From NCBI RefSeq assembly GCF_042652085.1, contig NZ_JBHSJF010000001.1, positions 345,243 through 409,242 on the forward strand: a DNA stretch of 64,000 nucleotides. The letters run 5' to 3'. The notes beneath the pieces were generated by a model. That model did not search any database and was not told the origin of the DNA. It was given only the letters and a program-made list of their open reading frames with translations. Both the position numbers and the translations under genes were made by a program. This document shows positions 16,796-25,122 of this stretch, piece by piece (the first letter of the stretch is position 1; each line of letters starts with the position of its first letter). The DNA comes from Flaviflagellibacter deserti. Lineage in GTDB: Bacteria > Pseudomonadota > Alphaproteobacteria > Rhizobiales > Methylopilaceae.

Positions 16796-17607
16796 GCCTT
16801 TGCCGGCTCACGGGCGGTTGCGACGAGGGCGATGCCGACCAGTATCATCGGCAGTGACAGGATCATGCCCATGGTCAGTCCGCCCGCAAGGAAGCCGATC
16901 TGCACGTCCGGCTGCCGGAAGAATTCGCCGATGATACGGGCGATGCCGTAGCCGATCAGGAACACGCCACCTGCAAGTCCGGGACGTTTCAACCCGCCTT
17001 TTCGCACCAGCGTCATCATCACGACGAACAGGACGATACCCTCCAGTCCTGCCTGATAGATCTGGCTCGGATGACGCGGATCGGGTCCGGCATTGGGAAA
17101 GACCATCGCCCAGGGTACGTCGGTGACGCGGCCCCAGAGTTCGCCGTTCACGAAATTGGCGATACGGCCGAAGAACAGGCCGATCGGTACCACGGCCGCC
17201 GCGAGATCGAACAGTTCCCGCACATCGATCCCGCGCCGCCGGGCCATGACCCACATCGCGAGGATCGTTCCGAGCAGTCCGCCATGGAAGGACATGCCTC
17301 CCTCCCAGACCCGGAAAGCCTCGGTGGGATGTTCGATGTAGTAGGAGAGATTGTAGAACAGCACGTATCCGAGTCGTCCCCCGAGCACGACGCCCACCGC
17401 GATGTAGACGAGGAAGTCGTCGAGCCCAGCATCGTCGAGCGGCGGCTTTCGTCCCCAGAGCTGCGGCGCGCGGATGAGGCGGCGGCACAGCCACCAGCCG
17501 AGCAGCAGCCCGAGGACATAAGCGAGCGCGTACCAGCGCACGGCGAACGGGCCGATAGCGAAGGCGATCGGGTCGATCTCGGGGAACGGAATGGCGATTG
17601 GAGGCAT
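16792..17607 (-). CDS. lgt: Prolipoprotein diacylglyceryl transferase
   Basis: A 271-residue inner-membrane enzyme that transfers diacylglycerol from phosphatidylglycerol to the lipobox cysteine of prolipoproteins. The Lgt signature is present: MSFHGGLLGTI, GLFFGRIANFVNGELWGR, and PRHPSQIYQAGLEG. About seven hydrophobic segments can be counted. The start is uncertain: a frame reaches 17670, but MPPIAIPFPEIDPIAF from ATG 17607 matches the family N-terminus; neither start has a strong ribosome-binding site. It is the first gene of lgt-midA-pgeF and divergent from ubiK. Confidence 0.94.
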   Translation of the reverse strand: MPPIAIPFPEIDPIAFAIGPFAVRWYALAYVLGLLLGWWLCRRLIRAPQLWGRKPPLDDAGLDDFLVYIAVGVVLGGRLGYVLFYNLSYYIEHPTEAFRVWEGGMSFHGGLLGTILAMWVMARRRGIDVRELFDLAAAVVPIGLFFGRIANFVNGELWGRVTDVPWAMVFPNAGPDPRHPSQIYQAGLEGIVLFVVMMTLVRKGGLKRPGLAGGVFLIGYGIARIIGEFFRQPDVQIGFLAGGLTMGMILSLPMILVGIALVATAREPAKA

Positions 17608-17705
17608 GAAGACGGGGTGGACGCGCCGAAGTGCGCTCTTCTCCTTGAACCGGCGATATGCGATGTCCATTTGACATTTGTCTAGAAGGGCGGAAAAGCT
17701 CAGCC

Positions 17706-17981
17706 ATGACCCAGACGACTGGCCGCTTGTTCGATGGTCTCGGCCGCCTCATGACGGACGCGATTGGTGTGGCCGACAGCGCCAAGCGCGAAATCGACAC
17801 CATCGTGAAGAACCAGGCTGAGCGCATTCTCGGCGATCTCGACCTCGTCAAACGCGAGGAATTCGAGGCTGTGCGCGAACTGGCTCGGAACGCCCGCTCC
17901 GAGGCTGAGGCCCTCTCGGCCCGTGTAACCGCTCTGGAAGAGAAGATCGCGCGTCTCAACACGCCTTCTTCGCCGGAATAA
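17706..17981 (+). CDS. ubiK: UbiK-family ubiquinone accessory factor (BMFP)
   Basis: A 91-residue protein with an N-terminal amphipathic region (TGRLFDGLGRLMTDAIGVAD) and a C-terminal coiled coil (about residues 47-84: REEFEAVRELARNARSEAEA, LSARVTALEEKIARL), the layout of the BMFP/UbiK family. In other bacteria UbiK binds UbiJ and supports aerobic ubiquinone synthesis near the membrane. It is a single gene divergent from lgt. ATG 17706 was chosen over an upstream in-frame ATG at 17658 because it gives the usual start. Confidence 0.85.
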   Translation: MTQTTGRLFDGLGRLMTDAIGVADSAKREIDTIVKNQAERILGDLDLVKREEFEAVRELARNARSEAEALSARVTALEEKIARLNTPSSPE

Positions 17982-18160
17982 CAAGGCAGTCTTCTGATTT
18001 TCATTTTGTGCGGGATAGAAGGGGTTCGCCCTTTGCGGGTGTGTTCAGTGGCACACGCCCGGCGATATAGTGTTTCTGCGTCGAGTCGATCGCGCTCGGC
18101 GGCGTTTGTGGCGTTGGGCGTGCGACTAGGGCGCGTGAGCGGCCACCGGGTGGAGGCCCC

Positions 18161-18661
18161 ATGGACCTGACCGAATTGGACCTTGAGCGCGCCGGCAACC
18201 CCGTCGATGTCATCGAACAATTGGCCAGTACGAATGACTGGATGTTCGACCGCTCGGCGGAAGACGAGATCACCATCAATGTCGGCGGCAGCTGGACGGA
18301 CTATCACGTCTCGATCACTTGGATGGACGACATCGAGGCGCTGCACATCGCCTGCGCCTTCGATCTGAAGGTTCCGGAAGCGCGCCGTTCCGAAGTCCTG
18401 CGCCTGCTCAACATGGTCAACGAGCAGATGTGGGTCGGCCATTTCGACCTCTGGAGCGGCGAGGGCCTCGTCCTCTACCGCCACGCGCTTCTGCTTGCCG
18501 GCGGAGCCGAGGCGACCGATCGGCAGTGCGCGGCCCTGCTGTCGTCTGCGACCGATGCCTGCGAGCGCTACTACCAGGCATTCCAGTTCGTGATGTGGGC
18601 GGGCAAGAGCGCGCGCGAAGCTTTCGACGCGGTTATTTTCGACACTGCCGGCCGGGCCTGA
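18161..18661 (+). CDS. YbjN domain protein
   Basis: A 166-residue acidic protein of the YbjN family (type III secretion chaperone-like fold), with NPVDVIEQLASTNDWMFDRS, WTDYHVSITWMDDIEALHIA and RRSEVLRLLNMVNEQMWVGH blocks and a C-terminal helix CERYYQAFQFVMWAGKSA. Its function in alphaproteobacteria is unknown. A strong GGAGG site lies six bases before the ATG. Only six bases separate it from proC, so the two are probably one operon; this pairing is common in the Hyphomicrobiales. Confidence 0.88.
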   Translation: MDLTELDLERAGNPVDVIEQLASTNDWMFDRSAEDEITINVGGSWTDYHVSITWMDDIEALHIACAFDLKVPEARRSEVLRLLNMVNEQMWVGHFDLWSGEGLVLYRHALLLAGGAEATDRQCAALLSSATDACERYYQAFQFVMWAGKSAREAFDAVIFDTAGRA

Positions 18662-18667
18662 CCTTTC

Positions 18668-19486
18668 ATGGCGGAATGGCTGCAGATTCCCGGCCCGCTT
18701 CTCCTCGTCGGAGCCGGGAAGATGGGCGGAGCCATGCTGGACGGCTGGATCAATCTCGGCCTCGATCCCAAATCGACCTACGTCATCGATCCGCAGCCTT
18801 CTCCCGAGATGGTCGCCTCGCTCGAGGCATCCGGCGTGACGCTGAATCCGACCGAAATGCCGATGCCGGCGGTCATCATCCTCGCGGTGAAACCGCAGAT
18901 GGCGGATGCGGTGCTGCCGACGCTTCGATCCTACATCCACCAGACGCTCGTCATCTCGGTGATGGCTGGCAAGACCTTGGCGACGCTCGAGGCCGGGCTT
19001 CCCGCTGGAGCCGCCGTCGTCCGCGCCATGCCCAACACGCCTGCCGCTGTCGGGCGAAGCATCACCGTGCTCGTCGCCAATGACAAGGTCGCGCAGTCGC
19101 AGCGCGAGATCGCCGATAGCCTGATGGCCGCCGTCGGCGAGGTCGCCTGGCTCGAGGACGAGAGCCTGATGGACGCGGTTACCGCCGTTTCCGGGTCCGG
19201 TCCGGCCTATGTTTTCCTGCTCGCCGAGACACTGACCTATGCCGGCCTGCGCGCCGGCCTCTCAGCCGACATGGCGGCGACGCTTGCTCGGGCGACCGTC
19301 GCGGGTGCGGGGGAGCTTCTCCACCGGACTGACATCCCGCCGGCGGTGCTTCGCAAGAATGTGACCTCGCCGGGCGGCACGACAGCCGCCGCGCTGGACG
19401 TCCTGATGGCCGATGACGGCATGGAAGCCTTGATGATCAAGGCCGTAGAGGCGGCGGCGAAGCGCTCGCGCGAGCTCGGGAGCTAG
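18668..19486 (+). CDS. proC: Pyrroline-5-carboxylate reductase
   Basis: A 272-residue NAD(P)H-dependent enzyme for the last step of proline synthesis. The Rossmann motif is LLVGAGKMGGAMLDGW near residues 13-28; later blocks are RAMPNTPAAVGRSITV, AVSGSGPAYVFLLAE and the signature VTSPGGTTAAALDVL. The length is normal. It follows the YbjN gene closely and is followed 83 bases later by a TetR regulator. Confidence 0.96.
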   Translation: MAEWLQIPGPLLLVGAGKMGGAMLDGWINLGLDPKSTYVIDPQPSPEMVASLEASGVTLNPTEMPMPAVIILAVKPQMADAVLPTLRSYIHQTLVISVMAGKTLATLEAGLPAGAAVVRAMPNTPAAVGRSITVLVANDKVAQSQREIADSLMAAVGEVAWLEDESLMDAVTAVSGSGPAYVFLLAETLTYAGLRAGLSADMAATLARATVAGAGELLHRTDIPPAVLRKNVTSPGGTTAAALDVLMADDGMEALMIKAVEAAAKRSRELGS

Positions 19487-19569
19487 GCTCCCGCCAATCC
19501 TTCTATTGGACAGCAGCGTTGGCGGCCCTAAAATCCGTCCGTGCAGTTCCCCCGAGGAGGATTTCGGTC

Positions 19570-20265
19570 GTGGCTTCGAAACCTGAAAACGGCTCCGTTC
19601 ACCAGCGCGCGATCGACGCCCTGATGGCACTTCTCGCGGAGAAGGACTGGAACGACGTCTCCTTGATCGAGATCGCCAGTCGGTCGGGCCTGACGCTCGC
19701 CGAACTCCGAGGGGCGTTCCCATCCAAGGGAGCCATCCTGGCAGGCTTCGCACGCACGATCGACCAGCAGGTCCTGAAGGGTGACGAGGGCGCGACCGAC
19801 CTCGAAGACCAGCCGCCGCGTGAACGTCTTTTCGACGTCGTCATGCGCCGCTTCGATGCGCTGAAACCCTATAAGGCGGCGATCCGCAGCGCCCGCAAGG
19901 GATTGCTGAACGATCCGCTGGCGGCCTCCGCCTGGAACAGGGTCGAGACGAATTCGGCGCAGTGGATGCTGGCCGCGGCCGGCATCGAGGAGAGCGGCGC
20001 GACGGCCGCGGTGAAGGCGCAGGGCCTCGCCGTCATCTTCGCGCGCGTCCTCAGGACCTGGCTCGACGACGATGATAGCGACATGCCCAAGACCATGCGC
20101 GAACTCGACCGCCAGCTTCGCTATGCCGAACGCCTGGTCGAAACCGGCGACGTCATTCTCGGTGCTTGCCGGCCGTTCCGGGGTGCGATCGAAAGCCTGC
20201 TTGCGCGCCGCCCGAGAAAACGGGAAACGGAAGCAACGACCGAAGACGCCACATCGGCGATCTGA
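19570..20265 (+). CDS. TetR-family transcriptional regulator
   Basis: A 231-residue regulator with an N-terminal helix-turn-helix (DVSLIEIASRSGLTLAELRG and AFPSKGAILAGFARTID, about residues 28-62) and a helical ligand domain resembling COQ9-like or TetR_C members. The GTG at 19570 was chosen because AGGAGG lies eight bases upstream; the frame is open to a TTG at 19519. It is followed 20 bases later by the CsaA-like gene, so it may be co-transcribed. The ligand and targets are unknown. Confidence 0.85.
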   Translation: MASKPENGSVHQRAIDALMALLAEKDWNDVSLIEIASRSGLTLAELRGAFPSKGAILAGFARTIDQQVLKGDEGATDLEDQPPRERLFDVVMRRFDALKPYKAAIRSARKGLLNDPLAASAWNRVETNSAQWMLAAAGIEESGATAAVKAQGLAVIFARVLRTWLDDDDSDMPKTMRELDRQLRYAERLVETGDVILGACRPFRGAIESLLARRPRKRETEATTEDATSAI

Positions 20266-20285
20266 CGGGGCAATATCGGGGCATC

Positions 20286-20642
20286 ATGGCTGAGAGCGAC
20301 GCACGTCCGGGCGAGATCGATTTCTCCGATTTCATGAAGGTCGACATCCGGGTCGGCACCGTCGTTGACGTCGAGGCATTTCCGGAGGCACGCAAGCCGG
20401 CCTGGAAGCTCCGCATCGACTTCGGCGAGGAGATCGGCATCAAGCGCTCCTCGGCGCAGATCGCCCATTACGAGGCGGAGCAGCTCGTCGGCCGTCAGGT
20501 GCTGGCGGTGGTGAACTTCCCGCCGCGCCAGATCGGCAAGTTCATGTCGCAGGTGCTAACCCTCGGCCTGCCCGATGCCGAGGGCAGGGTGATCCTGATC
20601 AGTCCGGAACGCGATATCCCGAACGGCGGACGCCTGTTTTAG
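20286..20642 (+). CDS. CsaA-like tRNA-binding domain protein
   Basis: A 118-residue single-domain protein of the CsaA / EMAP-II tRNA-binding type: FSDFMKVDIRVGTVVDVEAF, PAWKLRIDFGEEIGIKRSSA, VNFPPRQIGKFMSQVLTLG and the end block ISPERDIPNGGRLF. CsaA in Bacillus acts as an export-related chaperone; the role here is not known. ATG 20286 gives the usual length. It converges with the histidine kinase gene, 12 bases apart. Confidence 0.9.
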   Translation: MAESDARPGEIDFSDFMKVDIRVGTVVDVEAFPEARKPAWKLRIDFGEEIGIKRSSAQIAHYEAEQLVGRQVLAVVNFPPRQIGKFMSQVLTLGLPDAEGRVILISPERDIPNGGRLF

Positions 20643-20654
20643 GGGCTCCACCCC

Positions 20655-21968
20655 TCACGCCGGGATATGAAATCGTGCCCGCAGGCCGCCGAGCGGGCTG
20701 TCCGACAGGTCGATATCGCCGCCATGGCTCCGCGCCACATCGCGCGCGATCGCGAGGCCCAGTCCGGACCCGGGATGATCGAGGTTCCGAGCGTGGTCGA
20801 GCCGCACGAACGGCCGGAACACCTCGTCCCGCTGGTCGGACGGAATGCCGGGACCGTCGTCGTCGATCGTGATCGCGAGTTCCCGCCCGCTATGCGTCGC
20901 CTTCACCTCGACCCGTCGGCCGAAGCGGCAGGCATTGGTCACGAGATTGGTCAGTGCTCGTTTCAAGGCATCCGGCCGGGCGAGGATTTCCGGATCGCCA
21001 GTCATTGAAACCGAGACCTTCTTGCCCATGCGCGCGGTGTCGTTCTTGATTTCCGCGAGTACCGCCTGGATGTCCAGCGGTGTCGCGGTTTCCTCGGCAT
21101 CGCCCTTGGTGAAGGCCAGATAGCCCTCCAGCATCCGCTCCATTTCGGAAACGTCGGATTCGAGATCCGCGATTTCCGGTCGGGGAGGGAGGAGGGCGAT
21201 CTGCAGTCTCAGGCGTGTCAGCACGGTCCTGAGATCGTGTGACACGCCGGCCAGCATCGAGGTCCGCTGTTCGATCTGCCGCTCGATGCGGTCCTTCATC
21301 GCGAAGAAGGCGGCCGTCGCGCGCCGCACCTCGCGTGCGCCGCGTACCGGGAACGGCGCGACGTCTCTGCCCTTGCCGAGATTCTCGGCGGCGTCGGCAA
21401 GTTGAAGGATCGGCCGGATCTGGTTGCGCAGGAACAGGATCGAGACCGTCAGCAGAACGATCGAAGCGCCGAACATCCAGACCAGGAAGATATGGGCATT
21501 GGCCGCATAGGCCCGATTGCGCGGAACCATGATCTGCATGACGTCGTTCGGCAGCTTGATCAGCACCCTTGCGTCGTCGCTCGAGGCGTCGAGCCAGAAC
21601 GGATATTTGATCTGGAGGGCAAGCTCGTCCGCCAATACGCGCTCCAGAAGTTCGAGCGCCGACGTGCGGCGCGGCGGCGGCAGCGGGCCACTCGGCAGGA
21701 ATTGCACGCCTAACGACAGATTCTGGCGCGCCACCCGGATCAGGGTGCTGCGGCCGCTTGGATCGGGTGAGGACTGATCGAGATCGATCAGGGCGCCGAT
21801 ATCGCGGGCCACGGCAGCCGACAGGCGGTGCGTCGTGAGCGACCAATGGCGCTCCATCGAGACGAGAGCGAGGATCAGCTGCAAGAGAACCATCGGGACG
21901 ACGATGATCAGCAGCGAACGGGTGTAGAGGCCCTTCGGCAGGATGGTGTTCGCCCCTTTTCGCGTCAT
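20655..21968 (-). CDS. Sensor histidine kinase, EnvZ type
   Basis: A 437-residue membrane kinase. Hydrophobic helices lie at about residues 17-37 and 157-178, bracketing a periplasmic sensor; a HAMP linker follows. The phospho-acceptor box is AGVSHDLRTVLTRLRLQIAL, the N box is NLVTNACRFGRRVEV, and the G boxes are DDGPGIPSDQRDEVF and GSGLGLAIARDVA, so all catalytic parts are intact. It overlaps the response regulator gene by four bases (ATGA), so the two form one two-component system. The cue is unknown. Confidence 0.93.
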   Translation of the reverse strand: MTRKGANTILPKGLYTRSLLIIVVPMVLLQLILALVSMERHWSLTTHRLSAAVARDIGALIDLDQSSPDPSGRSTLIRVARQNLSLGVQFLPSGPLPPPRRTSALELLERVLADELALQIKYPFWLDASSDDARVLIKLPNDVMQIMVPRNRAYAANAHIFLVWMFGASIVLLTVSILFLRNQIRPILQLADAAENLGKGRDVAPFPVRGAREVRRATAAFFAMKDRIERQIEQRTSMLAGVSHDLRTVLTRLRLQIALLPPRPEIADLESDVSEMERMLEGYLAFTKGDAEETATPLDIQAVLAEIKNDTARMGKKVSVSMTGDPEILARPDALKRALTNLVTNACRFGRRVEVKATHSGRELAITIDDDGPGIPSDQRDEVFRPFVRLDHARNLDHPGSGLGLAIARDVARSHGGDIDLSDSPLGGLRARFHIPA

Positions 21969-22678
21969 TCGACGAGGAGCCTGTATCCGCTGCCGCGCAC
22001 GGTCTGGAGGAGCAGGGGGTTGGCGGGGTCTTGCTCGATCTTGCGGCGCAGCCGGTTGATCTGCACGTCGACCGCCCGTTCGCCGCTCGCCTCCGGTCCC
22101 GCGAGGTCGAGGCGGGAGACGGCGCCGCCACGTTGGGTGGCCAGGATCTTCAGGAGTTCCCGCTCGCGTTCGGTCAGCCGGATCACCTCATCCCCCCGGC
22201 GAAGCTCGCCCCGCCCGGAGTGGAAACTGAAATCGCCGAAGCGGATATCCTCGCCGTTCGCGGCCGTGCCGGCGGCCGGCTGGCTGCGGCGCAGCAGGCC
22301 GGCGATGCGCAGGACCAGTTCCTGCGGATCGAACGGCTTCGCCATGTAGTCGTCGGCGCCGATTTCGAGGCCGCTGATCCTGTCCTTGGTGTCACCGAGC
22401 GCGGTCAGCATGAGAATGGGGACATGCGACTGCTTGCGGACCGCTCTGGTCAGGTCGAGGCCGGATTGTCCAGGCATCATCACGTCGAGGATCAGCAGGT
22501 CGAAGGACAGGCCGGCGAGCTTCGCCAGGGCTTCCTGCGCCGAGGCCGCGCTGGTGATCCGATAGCCTCTCTCGGACAGGAAGCGGGAGAGGAGGGACCG
22601 GATACGGGTGTCGTCGTCGACGAGAAGGAGATGCGGCGCCTCGTCCGCAATGCCGCCGCGCTGGCCGTTCCCACTCAC
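21965..22678 (-). CDS. OmpR-family response regulator (PetR-like)
   Basis: A 237-residue response regulator: an N-terminal receiver domain (LLLVDDDTRIR acidic pocket, phospho-aspartate in LLILDVMMPGQSG, lysine in DYMAKPFDP) and a C-terminal winged helix (IRLTERERELLKILATQ, ERAVDVQINRLRRKIE). It overlaps both the MarR gene upstream and the kinase gene downstream by four bases. The order MarR, response regulator, with a branched-chain aminotransferase divergent, matches the petP-petR cluster described in Rhodobacter as needed for bc1 synthesis; the identification rests on gene order and family only. Confidence 0.92.
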   Translation of the reverse strand: MSGNGQRGGIADEAPHLLLVDDDTRIRSLLSRFLSERGYRITSAASAQEALAKLAGLSFDLLILDVMMPGQSGLDLTRAVRKQSHVPILMLTALGDTKDRISGLEIGADDYMAKPFDPQELVLRIAGLLRRSQPAAGTAANGEDIRFGDFSFHSGRGELRRGDEVIRLTERERELLKILATQRGGAVSRLDLAGPEASGERAVDVQINRLRRKIEQDPANPLLLQTVRGSGYRLLVE

Positions 22679-23202
22679 CGACGCCGCCCCGTCATGCTCG
22701 GCGAACGGACAAGTTTCGCGACGTCGCCGCTGTCTTCGGGGTTGATCATGGCGGCCAGGAACTTTGCCGCGGCCTCATGCGTGCCGGGTCCGGAGGCTTC
22801 GAGCGCCCGCTTGATCCGACGCGATTGCGCGATCGAGAGCTCGAGCGCCAGTTCCTCGCCCTTGGGGGTTGCCCGCAACAGCCGTTGCCGGCGATCGGAA
22901 CTGCCCTCGCTCGCTTCGATGAAGCCCTGATCCACCAATTCCCGCAACACGCGCCCCAGGCTCTGTTTGGTGATCTTCAGGATATTCAGGAGTTCGGCGA
23001 CTTTCAGGTCTGGATTGCGGCTGACGAAATGCAGCACGCGATGGTGTGCACGGCCGAAGCCGAAGCGCTCCAGAACCTCGTCGGCTTCCGATACGAAGTC
23101 GCGATAGGCGAAGAACAGAAGTTCGATCAGTTCGAAGTTCGGCACATCGGCTCGATGCGCGCCGGCTTCGACATTGGTCGAACGCAGAATTACGTCAGCC
23201 AT
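22675..23202 (-). CDS. MarR-family regulator (PetP-like)
   Basis: A 175-residue MarR winged-helix regulator: FGFGRAHHRVLHFVSRNPDL, the recognition region KVAELLNILKITKQSLGRVL, and the wing SDRRQRLLRATPKGEELA. It is first in a three-gene minus-strand operon with the response regulator and kinase, all overlapping by four bases. It is divergent from the branched-chain aminotransferase gene. Homology to PetP, a MarR-like protein next to PetR in photosynthetic alphaproteobacteria, is inferred from the cluster. Confidence 0.9.
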   Translation of the reverse strand: MADVILRSTNVEAGAHRADVPNFELIELLFFAYRDFVSEADEVLERFGFGRAHHRVLHFVSRNPDLKVAELLNILKITKQSLGRVLRELVDQGFIEASEGSSDRRQRLLRATPKGEELALELSIAQSRRIKRALEASGPGTHEAAAKFLAAMINPEDSGDVAKLVRSPSMTGRRR

Positions 23203-23391
23203 GTTGACATATTATCCCGGTTCGGCTGATGATGCCATGGTCGCGCGTGACGCACTTCGGCTGGACCAGTATAGTCGCAGTCATAATATACGGGCGCGCG
23301 GCGGGTCATTCTTCGTAGATACCGGCTTTCTCCGGTGGACGACAGGGCCCTGAATGGCCGCGAATGCGGCTGACCATTTGAGGAGACGCGG

Positions 23392-24282
23392 ATGCTTATC
23401 GATCCCTTCGACAACCGGCCGGGCCATATCTGGTACGACGGTAAACTCGTTCCGTGGAGCGAGGCCAAGCTGCATGTGCTGAGCCACGGCCTGCACTATG
23501 CCAGCTCGGTATTCGAAGGCGAGCGCGCTTACGGCGGCGAGATTTTCAAGCTCACCGAGCATACCGAGCGCCTGAAGGAATCCGCCCGTATCCTCGATTT
23601 CGAGATTCCGTATTCGGTCGAGGAGATCAACGAGGCCTGCAAGCTGACCTTGGCCAAGCAGGGCTTCCGCGATGCCTATATCCGGCCGGTCGCATGGCGC
23701 GGTTCGGAAATGATGGCCGTCGCTGCCCAGCACAGCACGATCCATCTCGCGATCGCCGCCTGGGAATGGCCGAGCTATTTCGATCCCGCGCAGCGCCTGA
23801 AGGGCCTTCGTCTCGATCTTGCCGAATGGCGCCGTCCCGATCCGGCGACGATCCCGAGCAAGGCCAAGGCCGCCGGCCTCTACATGATCTGCACGCTCTC
23901 GAAGCATGCGGCCGAGCGGAAGGGCTACGCCGACGCGCTGATGCTCGATTATCGCGGGCAGGTTGCCGAGTGCACCGGCGCCAACGTCTTCTTCGTGAAG
24001 GGCGGCGAGATCCACACGCCGACGCCGGACTGCTTCCTCGACGGCATCACCCGCCGCACGGTCGTCGATCTGGCCCGTGCGCGCGGCATCACGGTCCACG
24101 AGCGCGCGATCTTCCCGGACGAGCTGGAGAGCATGGAACAGTGCTTCATCACCGGCACCGCGGCGGAGGTCACTCCGGTCTCCGAGATCGCCGACTGGCG
24201 TTTCGAGGTCGGTGACATCGTGAAGACGCTGATGAACGACTATACGGCGGCCGTTCAGCCGAAGGCTGCCGTGGCCGCTTGA
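23392..24282 (+). CDS. ilvE: Branched-chain amino acid aminotransferase
   Basis: A 296-residue class IV PLP aminotransferase making leucine, isoleucine and valine with glutamate. The N-terminal block is IWYDGKLVPWSEAKLHVLSH and GLHYASSVFEGERAY; the PLP lysine is probably K159 in SKAKAAGLYM; the cofactor-binding end block is CFLDGITRRTVVDLAR followed by CFITGTAAEVTPV. The length suits the family; D-amino-acid transaminase is a less likely alternative. It is divergent from the MarR gene with a 189-base promoter region containing a TTGACA at 23204-23209. Confidence 0.93.
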   Translation: MLIDPFDNRPGHIWYDGKLVPWSEAKLHVLSHGLHYASSVFEGERAYGGEIFKLTEHTERLKESARILDFEIPYSVEEINEACKLTLAKQGFRDAYIRPVAWRGSEMMAVAAQHSTIHLAIAAWEWPSYFDPAQRLKGLRLDLAEWRRPDPATIPSKAKAAGLYMICTLSKHAAERKGYADALMLDYRGQVAECTGANVFFVKGGEIHTPTPDCFLDGITRRTVVDLARARGITVHERAIFPDELESMEQCFITGTAAEVTPVSEIADWRFEVGDIVKTLMNDYTAAVQPKAAVAA

Positions 24283-24291
24283 GGCATTTCC

Positions 24292-24633
24292 TCAGATAAA
24301 ACCATCCTTGGGCCTCGCGGCGCGCAGCATGCGTGCCGCGAGATCCGGCGACGATATCGCCTTGGTCGCCGCGCATCCTCTTTCGAACATCACGATCTCC
24401 GCGTTCGTCGTCCGCTCGATGACGACCAGGCTCTCGGCCGGCGGCGGCGAGGCGTTGCTGTTCCTGAACATGAAGTCGAGGGCGAGCTGAAGCTCGGCCC
24501 GATCGTCGATGACGGTGATGCGGGCGGCTTCGCCCTGCGTTTCCGCCACGACCTCCTTCGCGGTCGCGCAATCGTCGGGCACCGCGACCAGAATTCCGAC
24601 GATCAATCCAGATGACAACAGCAACGCGGCCAT
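24292..24633 (-). CDS. Small exported protein of unknown function
   Basis: A 113-residue protein with an N-terminal hydrophobic segment (MAALLLSSGLIVGILVAVP) that acts as a signal peptide or anchor. The rest is soluble, with two cysteines and a central ESLVVIERTTNAEIVMFERG segment. ATG 24633 is backed by a GAGGAGGG site six bases upstream, while a longer frame to 24714 lacks one. Not recognised. It converges with ilvE, nine bases apart. Confidence 0.6.
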   Translation of the reverse strand: MAALLLSSGLIVGILVAVPDDCATAKEVVAETQGEAARITVIDDRAELQLALDFMFRNSNASPPPAESLVVIERTTNAEIVMFERGCAATKAISSPDLAARMLRAARPKDGFI

Positions 24634-25122
24634 TCCGAACCCTCCTCGTTGAGCCTCGGATGAACTCCTGCAAGGTCCGTGCTGCGCGTCCCCCGGCACG
24701 TGCCGGTCTGTCATGCATTTGAATTCAATTCTTGGTCGAGCGTTCCCATTAGTGCGCGGTTAACCACCATCGTCTTGCCGAAATGTGACGATCCATGTCG
24801 TCGTCGTCACGTATTGGCCGATAGTGTGGCAGGCGAGTGTAGAGGATGTGGGGAACACATAGGCTACATCTTCATTACCAGTTTGTAAGTGATCAAAGAA
24901 ATGACGTATTATCGAATTCAACTGTAATGCGTACGTACTGATACTATCATCAATAAGCTTATAGCGAATCGAAAAAGACGATTGGATATTCTCAGATAAT
25001 TGTCGATGTGCGACATCTGACCACGTCAATGCAGCTGGAACCTTTCTGAATTTCCGTGCATATGGCGCCACCTAACTAGAAGCCTGCCCCGCGGGGGGCA
25101 GGCGATCCCCCTGGAGAGAGTC
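24634..25122. other. 489-base gap, AT-rich in its right half
   Basis: No convincing gene. About 24860-25070 is visibly AT-rich against a GC-rich background. A minus-strand frame of 103 codons (24760-25071) exists but has no family motif, no ribosome-binding site and no normal codon bias, so it was not called. A 14-base palindrome, CCGGCACGTGCCGG (24693-24706), lies upstream of the small exported protein. The promoter of the gene at 25123 must lie here. Confidence 0.5.
25082..25103 (+). promoter_or_regulatory. Hairpin just upstream of a ribosome-binding site
   Basis: GCCTGCCCC and GGGGCAGGC pair over nine bases around GCGG. The hairpin ends nine bases before the GGAGAG site (25113-25118) of the gene at 25123. 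No U-run follows, so it is more likely a leader structure than a terminator; a role in mRNA stability or translation is inference. Confidence 0.35.

Noticed and set aside
24693..24706. 14-base perfect palindrome CCGGCACGTGCCGG
   Set aside because: Several such palindromes are expected by chance in a GC-rich 64 kb window, and no regulator is next to it.
24760..25071. Minus-strand frame of 103 codons in the AT-rich gap
   Set aside because: No ribosome-binding site, no recognisable motif and composition unlike neighbours; open frames of this size occur by chance.
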